Positions 1 through 5,988 of a stretch of 6,730 nucleotides of DNA are shown here, in pieces. The stretch's first letter is position 1, and every line of letters starts with the position of its first letter. The position numbers were made by a program, and so were the translations under genes. Source of the DNA: a bacterium UBA6154 (lineage in GTDB: Bacteria > Actinomycetota > Actinomycetes > S36-B12); the NCBI GenBank assembly GCA_002422375.1, contig DIUQ01000035.1:22877-29606 (forward strand). Direction: 5' to 3'. The notes under the pieces are model-generated. The model did not search any database. It had not been told where the DNA came from and saw only the letters and a list, made by a program, of their open reading frames with translations.

Positions 1-1241
1 TTGATCATGCCTAACTGACTCAGCGTGAAGGCAATGAACACACCAATGATGTACAACTGGATTAATTTGGTGACATCGGCTTGGAAGCCAATGATCAGCA
101 CAATTGCTAGGCCAGACAACACCAATATTCCGTTACTGAATGCGAGTCGATCACCTCTCGTGTGCAGTTGACGAGGGAGGTAACCGTCTCGTGCCAGGAT
201 CGAGCCCATAACGGGGAAGCCATTGAATGCAGTGTTAGCTGCCAGTGCGAGGATCAATGCGGTCGCCAAGGAAATCACGAGGACGATCCACTCAACATTG
301 TTAAAGACAGCAGCGGCAACTTGAACTATGACAGTTTTTTGAATGTCACCTTCGGGCAGTCCAATCAACTCCGCATTGTTCTCTGTGATTTTGACACCGG
401 TTTTGAGGGCCAACCACGTGATTCCGCTAAACATGGTCATACTGATCAGGCCCAATAGCAAGAGGGTGGTGGCCGCATTCTTGGACTTGGGTTCTCGGAA
501 GGCCGGAACACCATTTGCCACGGCTTCAATACCCGTCAGAGCTGTTGTACCCGAGGAAAATGAGCGGGCAACTAAAAACACGAGGGCAAATCCGGTTAGG
601 ACACCTTCGTGCTCGATTGTCCAATTCGCGCTTTCTGCCAACATGGTGTCACCGCGAAGAGACCTGAATACGGCGACTCCCAGCATTATGAAAATTGATG
701 CAATAAAAATATAGGTTGGAATGGCAAATAGTGCGCCTGATTCCTTTACGCCTCGCAGGTTGAGAAGGGTGATGAGTACAACGAATCCCACAGCGAACCA
801 CACGTTGTGCAAATCAACAAAGGAAATTGTTGATCCAAGGTTGGCAACCGCGGCAGAGATGGAAACGGCAACTGTCAGCACGTAATCAATCAGAAGTGCA
901 CTTGCCACGAATACACCCCATTTTGAGCCAAGATTCGCAGAAACTACGTCGTAGTCCCCACCGCCATTGGGATAGGCACGCACATTTTGTCGGTATGAGG
1001 CAATAACAGTGAAGTAGACAACCACGACTGCCGCAGCGATCCAGGGCCCAAAAGCAAAGAGAGATGCACCCCCCAACGACAGCACGAGAAGGATCTCTTG
1101 AGTTGCGTACGCATTAGATGACAACGCGTCGCTTGCGAAAACGGGTAAAGCAATCCTCTTGGGCAGTAACGTCTCTGACATTCGATCAGTGCGTAGCGCA
1201 CGACCGAGAACTAAGCGCTTGACAGCGTCGGTGAGACCCAC
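1..1241 (-). CDS. KimA/KUP-like APC-family permease, probable potassium importer (C-terminus beyond window)
   Basis: Integral membrane transporter of the APC superfamily, probably proton-coupled K+ uptake. The reading frame is open from 1241 to the window edge, giving 413 codons; relatives are about 600-670 residues, so roughly a third is missing. At least ten hydrophobic segments are visible (about 44-60, 64-83, 108-135, 147-165, 168-192, 213-239, 256-279, 318-340, 371-386, 397-413). Signature motifs are SDALSS (37-42), PNGGGDY (91-97), TGIEAVANGVPAF (236-248) and RGDRLAFSNG (362-371). From memory of Bacillus KimA, its K+-site residues correspond to D38, Y45, D119, Y120, T123, T236, E239 and Y397, and all are present. 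I chose GTG 1241 because the stretch DAVKRLVLGRALR before Met21 is family-typical and AGGA lies 9 nt upstream; ATG 1181 would delete it. Divergent from ceoB. Amino-acid transport is the alternative role. Family is certain, substrate inferred. Confidence 0.88.
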   Translation of the reverse strand, partial: MGLTDAVKRLVLGRALRTDRMSETLLPKRIALPVFASDALSSNAYATQEILLVLSLGGASLFAFGPWIAAAVVVVYFTVIASYRQNVRAYPNGGGDYDVVSANLGSKWGVFVASALLIDYVLTVAVSISAAVANLGSTISFVDLHNVWFAVGFVVLITLLNLRGVKESGALFAIPTYIFIASIFIMLGVAVFRSLRGDTMLAESANWTIEHEGVLTGFALVFLVARSFSSGTTALTGIEAVANGVPAFREPKSKNAATTLLLLGLISMTMFSGITWLALKTGVKITENNAELIGLPEGDIQKTVIVQVAAAVFNNVEWIVLVISLATALILALAANTAFNGFPVMGSILARDGYLPRQLHTRGDRLAFSNGILVLSGLAIVLIIGFQADVTKLIQLYIIGVFIAFTLSQLGMI

Positions 1242-1309
1242 AGGCGTAGATCCTATGCCCTATCTCTGCGCAGTAACTGTTTTAGGTCGTCTAGGTGTAG
1301 CGTGTTCCC
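1242..1309. promoter_or_regulatory. Divergent intergenic region between the KimA-like permease and ceoB
   Basis: This 68-bp gap must hold the promoters for both the leftward permease gene and the rightward ceoB-ceoC operon, unless they start inside the genes. I find no convincing -35/-10 pair on either strand. The gap is too short for a ydaO-type c-di-AMP riboswitch, which controls kimA in Bacillus. Any c-di-AMP control here would have to act on the proteins. Confidence 0.5.
1251..1254 (-). promoter_or_regulatory. Ribosome binding site of the KimA-like permease
   Basis: AGGA on the minus strand lies 9 nt before GTG 1241 and supports that start over the internal ATG at 1181. The same bases form part of a TAGGAT string (1255-1250) that resembles a -10 hexamer, so a near-leaderless transcript is a weaker alternative reading. 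Confidence 0.45.
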
Positions 1310-1975
1310 GTGCACATTGTGATTCTGGGGTGCGGCCGGGTCGGTTCACTCCTTGCTACGTGGCTTGATGAACAAGGTCATTCCGTGTCCGTGGTAGATC
1401 AGGATGCCTCTGCTTTTCGCAAACTCTCGCCCGAATTCTCCGGTACCACGGTCAAGGGTGTCGGCTTTGACCGAGAGACCTTAGAAAGTGCTGGCATTGA
1501 GCGCGCACATGCTTTTGCGGCTGTCAGCAGTGGCGACAACAGTAATATTTTGGCTGCACGGGTAGCACGTGAGACATATGGAGTGGATCACGTTGTGGCA
1601 CGAATCTACGATCCAAAACGGGCGGCCGTCTATCAGCGGCTGGGGATTCCGACGGTAGCAACGGTTTCGTGGACAGCCGGACAGATCATGAAGGCCGTCG
1701 TTCCTACTTCAGCGAGTGTGGAGTATTCGGATCCGACAGGCACCATGAATCTCGCTGAGGTGCCCTTGGCCGAATCGTGGCTTGGCCGAAATGCACATGA
1801 ATTGGAAGAAGCCACCCACGCGCACATTGCATTTATCACTCGGTACGGGCGAGCGGAACTACCCCACGAATCCATGGTGCTCCAGGAAGGTGACTCGGTA
1901 CACATGTTGTTTCCTCCGGATCAACGACTACAGGTGGAGTCAATCTGCCTTGCGGCCCCCGCGAGTACGTCATGA
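1310..1975 (+). CDS. ceoB: CeoB, TrkA-type (RCK) potassium uptake regulator
   Basis: Cytoplasmic regulator of K+ transport, 221 residues, with an RCK_N (TrkA_N) Rossmann domain (about 1-120) followed by an RCK_C (TrkA_C) domain (about 135-215). The nucleotide-binding loop GCGRVG is at 7-12 and the acidic residue closing the second strand is D30, which suggests NAD(H) binding. SSGDNSNILAARVARET (73-89) and ARIYDPKRAAVYQRLGIPT (97-115) closely match what I recall of mycobacterial CeoB (Rv2691). The start is GTG 1310, which keeps the first beta-strand (HIVIL) intact; the Shine-Dalgarno is poor (an AGGTG about 12 nt upstream). The stop overlaps the ceoC start by 4 nt (ATGA), indicating an operon. 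Divergent from the KimA-like permease. No TrkH/KtrB pore gene is visible, so its partner is inferred. Confidence 0.93.
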   Translation: MHIVILGCGRVGSLLATWLDEQGHSVSVVDQDASAFRKLSPEFSGTTVKGVGFDRETLESAGIERAHAFAAVSSGDNSNILAARVARETYGVDHVVARIYDPKRAAVYQRLGIPTVATVSWTAGQIMKAVVPTSASVEYSDPTGTMNLAEVPLAESWLGRNAHELEEATHAHIAFITRYGRAELPHESMVLQEGDSVHMLFPPDQRLQVESICLAAPASTS

Positions 1976-2640
1976 AGGTAGCAATCGCTGGAGCGGGCAA
2001 GGTCGGTCGCGCGATTGCCCGGGAACTCCTTCTCAATGGGCATCAGATTCTCCTCATTGATCGGGATGCCGCACTGGCCAGACCCGGAGTAGTTGCGGGT
2101 GCGGAAACGCTTATGGCAGATGCGTGTGAGGTCAGTGCGCTCGAGGAAGCTCGGCTATCCGAATGTGCCGTAGTCGTTGCCGCTACTGGTGACGACAAGG
2201 TGAATCTTGTTGTGTCCCTCTTGGCAAAGACTGAATTCGGTGTACCGCGGGTCGTTGCGCGTGTCAACCATCCAAAAAATGAATGGATGTTCGACGAATC
2301 ATGGGGGGTCGACGTTGCCGTCTCAACACCTCGCATGCTGTCAGCCCTTGTAGAAGAAGCAGTATCGGTGGGTGACCTTGTTAGGCTTTTCACCTTTCGC
2401 CAAGGTAATGCGGACTTGGTCGAAATCACCTTGGCTAATGACTCACCTGTTGCCGGTGCACGAGTAGGTGATCAACGGTGGCCAGATGACACTGCTCTCG
2501 TGGCGATTGTCCGAGGAGACAGAGTGATTGCCCCAAGCCCAGACGATTCGCTAGAGATAGGTGACGAACTCATATTTGTGGCAGCACCTAATCAAGAACC
2601 CTTATTGCAGACTATGTTGGGCCACGCAGCGCTGCACTAA
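1972..2640 (+). CDS. ceoC: CeoC, second TrkA-type (RCK) potassium uptake regulator
   Basis: Single-RCK protein of 222 residues, probably forming a ring or heteromer with CeoB on a K+ transporter. RCK_N spans about 1-125: GAGKVG at 7-12, D30 ending the second strand, ATGDDKVNLV at 71-80 and ARVNHPKNEWMF at 96-107. RCK_C spans about 137-215. CeoB plus CeoC total 443 residues, near the roughly 458 of E. coli TrkA with its two fused RCK units, so the pair looks like a split TrkA. ATG 1972 overlaps the ceoB stop and lacks a clear Shine-Dalgarno, suggesting translational coupling. The counterpart in M. tuberculosis is Rv2692. The two proteins differ clearly after the second strand (GFDRETL in CeoB, ADACEVSAL in CeoC), so they are old paralogues with separate roles, not a recent duplication. 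Confidence 0.92.
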   Translation: MKVAIAGAGKVGRAIARELLLNGHQILLIDRDAALARPGVVAGAETLMADACEVSALEEARLSECAVVVAATGDDKVNLVVSLLAKTEFGVPRVVARVNHPKNEWMFDESWGVDVAVSTPRMLSALVEEAVSVGDLVRLFTFRQGNADLVEITLANDSPVAGARVGDQRWPDDTALVAIVRGDRVIAPSPDDSLEIGDELIFVAAPNQEPLLQTMLGHAALH

Positions 2641-2650
2641 TCACGTGCAG
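2632..2650. terminator. Hairpin at the ceoC/DUF3159 convergent junction
   Basis: CTGCAC (2632-2637) pairs perfectly with GTGCAG (2645-2650) around a 7-nt loop that contains the ceoC stop codon TAA. Only 2 nt separate it from the DUF3159 stop on the other strand. There is no T-tract on either side, so it is a weak candidate for a bidirectional terminator or a 3'-end stabilising hairpin. Confidence 0.35.
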
Positions 2651-2652
2651 GA

Positions 2653-3354
2653 CTACTCGTTACGTTCACGTGCATTCAGTACCGCGTAGACAGGCGCCAA
2701 TACGCGATATGTGAAGTACGCAGCACCAAGGAAAAGCGGCCAACCCATGACTATTTTGATAATTCCGAGCGAACCTACCTCACCGGCAAAGTACAGCGGC
2801 GCCTGAACAATGAGGCGACCAAAGAAAAGTCCCACCCAGATCCAGCTCGCAGCCGCCGCCGCGCGCCGGAGATTCTTCTCCTTGCGCCATAAGGTGCCAC
2901 TGCCCGTGAAATAGCCAAGTGCCACGCCGAGCAGTGGCCACCCAACAAGTATGGAGACTAGAAACGCAGAACCATAAGCCAGATTAGTGAGAAGTCCCGG
3001 GAGGAAGAAGTTCTCTGCCTCGCCGGTCCAGGCAGTAAATGCTGCCGCAATGCCAACTCCAGCAAACCCTGCCAAAACTTGTGTCAGTGGATCCCTTCTG
3101 ACAAGTCGAATAAACAGCACAATTGCGCCCGCAAGTAGCGCGGCAATGAGTGACCGAGCGAGGTTATCTGGCCACACCAGATACGCCACAATGAAGACAA
3201 GCGTAGGAAGTCCACTATCAATCAGTCCGCGCCAGCCACCAATAGCTTTATCCAAAATGATGCGTTCCGCGCGCAGTTCCACGAGCTCATGCTCTAATGG
3301 ATTACTGTTTTCGACTGAATCGTCAGGTAATGAACCGTCCTTAGAATCGGTCAT
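2653..3354 (-). CDS. DUF3159 family integral membrane protein
   Basis: Conserved actinobacterial membrane protein of unknown function, 233 residues, counterpart of Rv2693c. After a polar, acidic N-terminal tail (1-35), the family hallmark GGWRGLIDSGLPTLVF (39-54) leads into a series of hydrophobic segments (about 48-61, 66-84, 93-108, 125-147, 169-190, 195-217). Other family-typical pieces are RLVRRDPLTQ (83-92), ENFFLPGLLTN (114-124) and VQAPLYFAGEVGSLG (183-197). The topology recalls YciB/IspA-type small membrane proteins, but that is only a resemblance. ATG 3354 overlaps the stop of the OB-fold gene (ATGA) and has no evident Shine-Dalgarno, so translation probably depends on the upstream gene. 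It is the last gene of the leftward dut cluster. Confidence 0.87.
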   Translation of the reverse strand: MTDSKDGSLPDDSVENSNPLEHELVELRAERIILDKAIGGWRGLIDSGLPTLVFIVAYLVWPDNLARSLIAALLAGAIVLFIRLVRRDPLTQVLAGFAGVGIAAAFTAWTGEAENFFLPGLLTNLAYGSAFLVSILVGWPLLGVALGYFTGSGTLWRKEKNLRRAAAAASWIWVGLFFGRLIVQAPLYFAGEVGSLGIIKIVMGWPLFLGAAYFTYRVLAPVYAVLNARERNE

Positions 3355-3743
3355 CGGCTCAGCGGTAATAGTTCGTACCGAGGATTAAATATCGTTGGAC
3401 GCTCGGTATTGCACGTCAGTCGACCACACACCTTTAAGGTGCGTCCAGCGACTATTCCTGGAATCTTTCTCCTCCCCAACCACACCACGTGAACGGTTCC
3501 AGATGGATCAGAAAGTTCAATCTCGACAGCAGGAGCTACATCGGGTGGACGAATTGCCACAATTTTGACAGTGCCCATGATTTCGACTTGGGCACCCGGT
3601 TGACAGGTGCTAATCTCCTCTAGGTGCTGATCTCTTTCTGAGATCGCATGTTCCTGCAGATAATCCCGTAGATCGCCAGCATCAGATGAGGATGCCCATT
3701 CTCTAATTCTGTCAATGAATGCGCCGACAGGATTCACACTCAC
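3351..3743 (-). CDS. OB-fold nucleic-acid-binding domain protein
   Basis: Small cytoplasmic protein of 130 residues, counterpart of Rv2694c. An N-terminal helical part (about 5-42, charged) precedes a single OB-fold (about 45-128): strand VEIMGTVKIVAIRP (53-66), strand AVEIELSDPSGTVHVVWLG (72-90) with the SDPSG turn, then GIVAGRTLKVCGRL (96-109) and the closing strand around FNPRYELLP (119-127). This layout matches OB domains of the tRNA-anticodon/RecG-wedge type that bind single-stranded nucleic acid. The ligand is not known and no catalytic domain is attached. The start is GTG 3743, which overlaps the DUF3710 stop (GTGA), with GGAG 5 nt upstream inside DUF3710. A role in DNA or RNA handling beside dUTPase is plausible but inferred only from context. 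Confidence 0.85.
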   Translation of the reverse strand: MSVNPVGAFIDRIREWASSSDAGDLRDYLQEHAISERDQHLEEISTCQPGAQVEIMGTVKIVAIRPPDVAPAVEIELSDPSGTVHVVWLGRRKIPGIVAGRTLKVCGRLTCNTERPTIFNPRYELLPLSR

Positions 3744-4387
3744 CGTATCTCCGTTATTTCGGGGCCACGCTCAAAGGGATTAGGTAGTTGTGGACCAGAC
3801 GGATTGTCCTGAGGGTCACCAGGCCGCGGCAATGTCAAAATCAAGGGAGCTCCGGGTGCCATAGCCTGGCTCCCACGAATCACGACAGCAGATTGCAGCG
3901 ACTCCGTCAGGCGCCTTGCCGCTTCCGGATCCCGTGCAGCCCTCCCGAGAAAAACAGCGCGCAGAAACCATCGAGGTCCATCGATCCCCACGAAACGAGC
4001 TGGCTGGAGGCCGGGATTTTCACCCTGAGCTTGAATTTGTGCGTTTAATTCAATTCCCCACGGTCCGGTAGTTTCTTCGACGAGCCCGCCGGTGTCATTA
4101 ATGGACTTCTTAATCTGGGCTCGTACTTCCTCCCACATTCCTCCGGATTTTCGAGCAGCATACGGGTGAATTTGCATCCCAGAGGGTCCATCTTTGAGGG
4201 TCAGTTGGGCAATGCGACCACTCGCCTGATCCGCTTGCACCTGGAGTTCTACTCCGGGAGCCACGGCAATTAAGAGGGCACCCAAGTCCACTCTGTTAAT
4301 TCCCTCAAAAATCGCCTCTGACTCGTCAAACGGCCCATTGGCTCTCACCTGATGAACCTCCGGTTGCTGGGGGGCGGACTCCGTCAT
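3740..4387 (-). CDS. DUF3710 family protein
   Basis: Conserved actinobacterial protein of unknown function, 215 residues, probably soluble, counterpart of Rv2696c. Family hallmarks are GPFDESE (18-24), NRVDLGALLI (31-40), the SGGMWEEVRAQI segment (81-92), ETTGPWGIEL (105-114) and, most diagnostic, RFVGIDGPRWFLRAVFLG (131-148), followed by AVVIRGSQAMAPG (167-179). The C-terminal 35 residues are rich in Pro, Gly and Asn and look disordered. It follows dut after 12 nt that contain AAAGGA, a good Shine-Dalgarno 7-8 nt before ATG 4387, and overlaps the OB-fold gene. I know of no established biochemical activity. Its steady linkage to dut and the OB-fold gene suggests a shared process. Confidence 0.9.
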   Translation of the reverse strand: MTESAPQQPEVHQVRANGPFDESEAIFEGINRVDLGALLIAVAPGVELQVQADQASGRIAQLTLKDGPSGMQIHPYAARKSGGMWEEVRAQIKKSINDTGGLVEETTGPWGIELNAQIQAQGENPGLQPARFVGIDGPRWFLRAVFLGRAARDPEAARRLTESLQSAVVIRGSQAMAPGAPLILTLPRPGDPQDNPSGPQLPNPFERGPEITEIR

Positions 4388-4399
4388 TGAAGCATCCTT

Positions 4400-4870
4400 T
4401 CACGCATTCGCAGCTGCAGATTCGGCGGATCCAAAGCCACCGGTAGATCCGAATCCACCAGCACTACGCACGGACCCAGGCAAGGTCTCTACTTCCACCA
4501 ATGCTATGTCGGGCAAACGCTGAATGACTAATTGCGCCACTCGATCACCTCGGTCAATGTCGAGAGATGTTTTACCGGTGTTCAGACCAATGACCGCGAT
4601 TTCTCCTCGATACCCGGCATCAATGGTGCCCGGTGAGTTAACCAGCGTAAATCCGTGCTTGGCCGCCAAACCACTCCTCGGATGTATCAAGCCAACGTAG
4701 CCCGGTGGCAACGCAATGGCAACGCCTGTCGGTATCACTAAACGCTCCCCCGGATCAATACGACAGGCTTGCATGGCATAAAGGTCAAATCCGGCATCGC
4801 CTGGCTGTTCACGGGCAGGAAGTGGAAGTCCAGGATCTAGGCGCTGAATCAGTACGTGGACTGGCACCAT
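4400..4870 (-). CDS. dut: Deoxyuridine 5'-triphosphate nucleotidohydrolase (dUTPase)
   Basis: Hydrolyses dUTP to dUMP and pyrophosphate, keeping uracil out of DNA and feeding dTMP synthesis; cytoplasmic homotrimer in this family. All five trimeric-dUTPase motifs are present in 156 residues: I DAGFDLYA (25-32), II HPRSGLA (63-69), III GTIDAGYRGE (81-90) with catalytic D84 and uracil-stacking Y87, IV RGDRVAQLVI (107-116), and V GGFGSTGG (138-145) preceded by R135. Motif V is followed by a second GGFGS (144-148) and an Ala-rich tail. The stretch before R135 is about 5 residues shorter than in the mycobacterial enzyme as I remember it. ATG 4870 overlaps the thioesterase stop by one base (TAATG), with GAGGT 9 nt upstream. 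Second gene of the leftward operon. Confidence 0.97.
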   Translation of the reverse strand: MVPVHVLIQRLDPGLPLPAREQPGDAGFDLYAMQACRIDPGERLVIPTGVAIALPPGYVGLIHPRSGLAAKHGFTLVNSPGTIDAGYRGEIAVIGLNTGKTSLDIDRGDRVAQLVIQRLPDIALVEVETLPGSVRSAGGFGSTGGFGSAESAAANA

Positions 4871-5472
4871 TACGGGTTCACCTCAAATGGCTGATCGTCT
4901 CCTGACGTTTTATCTGCCAGCTCCCCCCACCGACTTTGCCTATCCGTCAGCGCTGCATCGACTTCTCGCTTGTTGCCGTGTGACATGAAGTGCTCAACAC
5001 CAACTTGGACGAAAAGAGCACTTGCCACAATAGCAATCGGTCCTTCAGGATCATTCATATGAGCTGTAGCTCTGGTGTATACCTTCCGGCCATGAACCGA
5101 CTCGATATGAGCATGAACATAAAGCACTGTACCCACTGGGACTGGCTTCTTGAAATCGCAGGCTAAATGTCCGGTGACTGCAGGGGCAGCGATTAACCAA
5201 TTCAAGGATCCAAGGACTTCGTCGATGGCGGCAGACAACAACCCACCATGTGCCAAACCTGGTGCGCCCTGATGATGCTCAGTGACAGTAAACACGCCAT
5301 CGACGTTGAGATTAGGACCGGCCGTAACCACCATATGCAGCCCCGTCGGGTGGTCCACACCACAGCCAAAACACCAGCGATAGTGGGTGGGAATCTGCTC
5401 ACCTGGCGCCGGCGCATTCGGGCTTCGTTCCGGAATAGTGGCAGCCGATTCGGGTTCTATATGCATGACCAT
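4870..5472 (-). CDS. PaaI-like hotdog-fold thioesterase
   Basis: Probable acyl-CoA thioesterase of the 4HBT/PaaI superfamily, 200 residues, cytoplasmic. The N-terminal part carries CFGCG (34-38) followed by HPTGL (41-45), a Cys-x-x-Cys signature common in PaaI-type proteins. The hotdog core spans about 55-158 with the hallmark AHGGLLSAAIDEVLG (74-88), where HGG at 75-77 and D84/E85 mark the active-site helix region. FKKPVPVGTVLYVHAHI (107-123) forms the family-typical following strands. About 40 polar residues at the C-terminus (161-200) lie beyond the fold. ATG 5472 has AGGAGT 9 nt upstream; an in-frame ATG at 5466 is less well placed. First gene of the dut cluster, divergent from DUF3093. 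The substrate cannot be read from the sequence. I do not recall this gene at the mycobacterial locus. Confidence 0.88.
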   Translation of the reverse strand: MVMHIEPESAATIPERSPNAPAPGEQIPTHYRWCFGCGVDHPTGLHMVVTAGPNLNVDGVFTVTEHHQGAPGLAHGGLLSAAIDEVLGSLNWLIAAPAVTGHLACDFKKPVPVGTVLYVHAHIESVHGRKVYTRATAHMNDPEGPIAIVASALFVQVGVEHFMSHGNKREVDAALTDRQSRWGELADKTSGDDQPFEVNP

Positions 5473-5520
5473 CTCACTGTACTCCTAGACTCCTGTGCAA
5501 TCGGCTGTGACGGAGGACTT
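5473..5520. promoter_or_regulatory. Divergent intergenic region, thioesterase/dut operon versus DUF3093
   Basis: This 48-bp gap holds both ribosome binding sites: AGGAGT on the minus strand (5486-5481) for the thioesterase, and GGAGGA on the plus strand (5512-5517) for DUF3093. That leaves little room for two full promoters, so at least one probably overlaps the opposing coding sequence. I see no convincing -35/-10 pair. Confidence 0.45.
5512..5517 (+). promoter_or_regulatory. Ribosome binding site deciding the DUF3093 start
   Basis: GGAGGA is a strong Shine-Dalgarno ending 3 nt before GTG 5521, a rather short spacing. It favours GTG 5521 over upstream in-frame starts that would run antisense through the 5' end of the thioesterase gene. 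Confidence 0.55.
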
Positions 5521-5976
5521 GTGACTTACCGCGAGCGCGTATATCCCCGATGGGGCACGTTCCTCTTTCTCTGGCTATTCAGCACCATGTTGGCCATTGC
5601 CTATTCGGCAGCCATTGATCCGTGGGTGGGAACCTTAATATTTGCTGGCATGGGTCTGGGCGGCAGCATTGTCCTCGTGTGGAGGTCACCCGTTATTCAC
5701 GTGATCGAAAGTTCCAACACCGCCACGATTTGCGTAGGAGATGCCTGTATTCCGAGGGACATGGTGACTAGTGTCGATGTACTCTCGCCGGAATCCATGG
5801 CGGAGACATTTCGCGCCGGTGATTATTCAACGGCATACATTGAGCAACGGGGTGGGCTTCCAGGTGTGCTTCTTCAATTGTCCGATCCAAATGATCCCCA
5901 CGGTTACTGGCTCGTGTCCACCCGACATCCACAGGATTTCGCACAATCTTTTGGGCATTCCAAACTTTCTGGTTGA
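5521..5976 (+). CDS. DUF3093 family membrane protein
   Basis: Conserved actinobacterial protein of unknown function, 151 residues, counterpart of Rv2698. It begins with the family-typical YRERVYPRW (3-11). Two closely spaced transmembrane helices follow (about 13-31 and 35-54), then a soluble C-terminal domain (about 56-145) with VIESSNTATICVGDACIPRD (61-80) and RHPQDFAQ (135-142). With the short loop IDPWVG between the helices, both ends would lie on the same side, probably the cytoplasm. GTG 5521 is chosen because family members begin just before the YRER motif and GGAGGA precedes it. A longer frame opens at 5248 but overlaps the oppositely oriented thioesterase gene. It may be co-transcribed with the DUF4235-like gene 48 bp downstream. 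Confidence 0.85.
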   Translation: MTYRERVYPRWGTFLFLWLFSTMLAIAYSAAIDPWVGTLIFAGMGLGGSIVLVWRSPVIHVIESSNTATICVGDACIPRDMVTSVDVLSPESMAETFRAGDYSTAYIEQRGGLPGVLLQLSDPNDPHGYWLVSTRHPQDFAQSFGHSKLSG

Positions 5977-5988
5977 ACGCAACCCGCA

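Noticed and set aside
162..714. Plus-strand open frames at 162-458 and 343-714
   Set aside because: They lie antisense to the continuous permease frame, which carries clear APC/KimA motifs; their translations have no family-like features.
1179..1181. ATG 1181 as the start of the permease
   Set aside because: It would remove about 20 residues (DAVKRLVLGRALR region) that are typical of the family N-terminus; GTG 1241 with AGGA upstream fits better.
944..1201. Minus-strand open frame at 944-1201
   Set aside because: Out of frame with the permease on the same strand; the permease frame is supported by motifs through this whole stretch.
1242..1309. Possible c-di-AMP riboswitch upstream of the KimA-like gene
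   Set aside because: The gap is only 68 bp and shows no conserved multi-helix layout; the known riboswitch is much longer.
5248..5520. N-terminal extension of DUF3093 to 5248
   Set aside because: It runs antisense through the 5' part of the thioesterase gene; a strong Shine-Dalgarno precedes GTG 5521 and family members start at the YRER motif.
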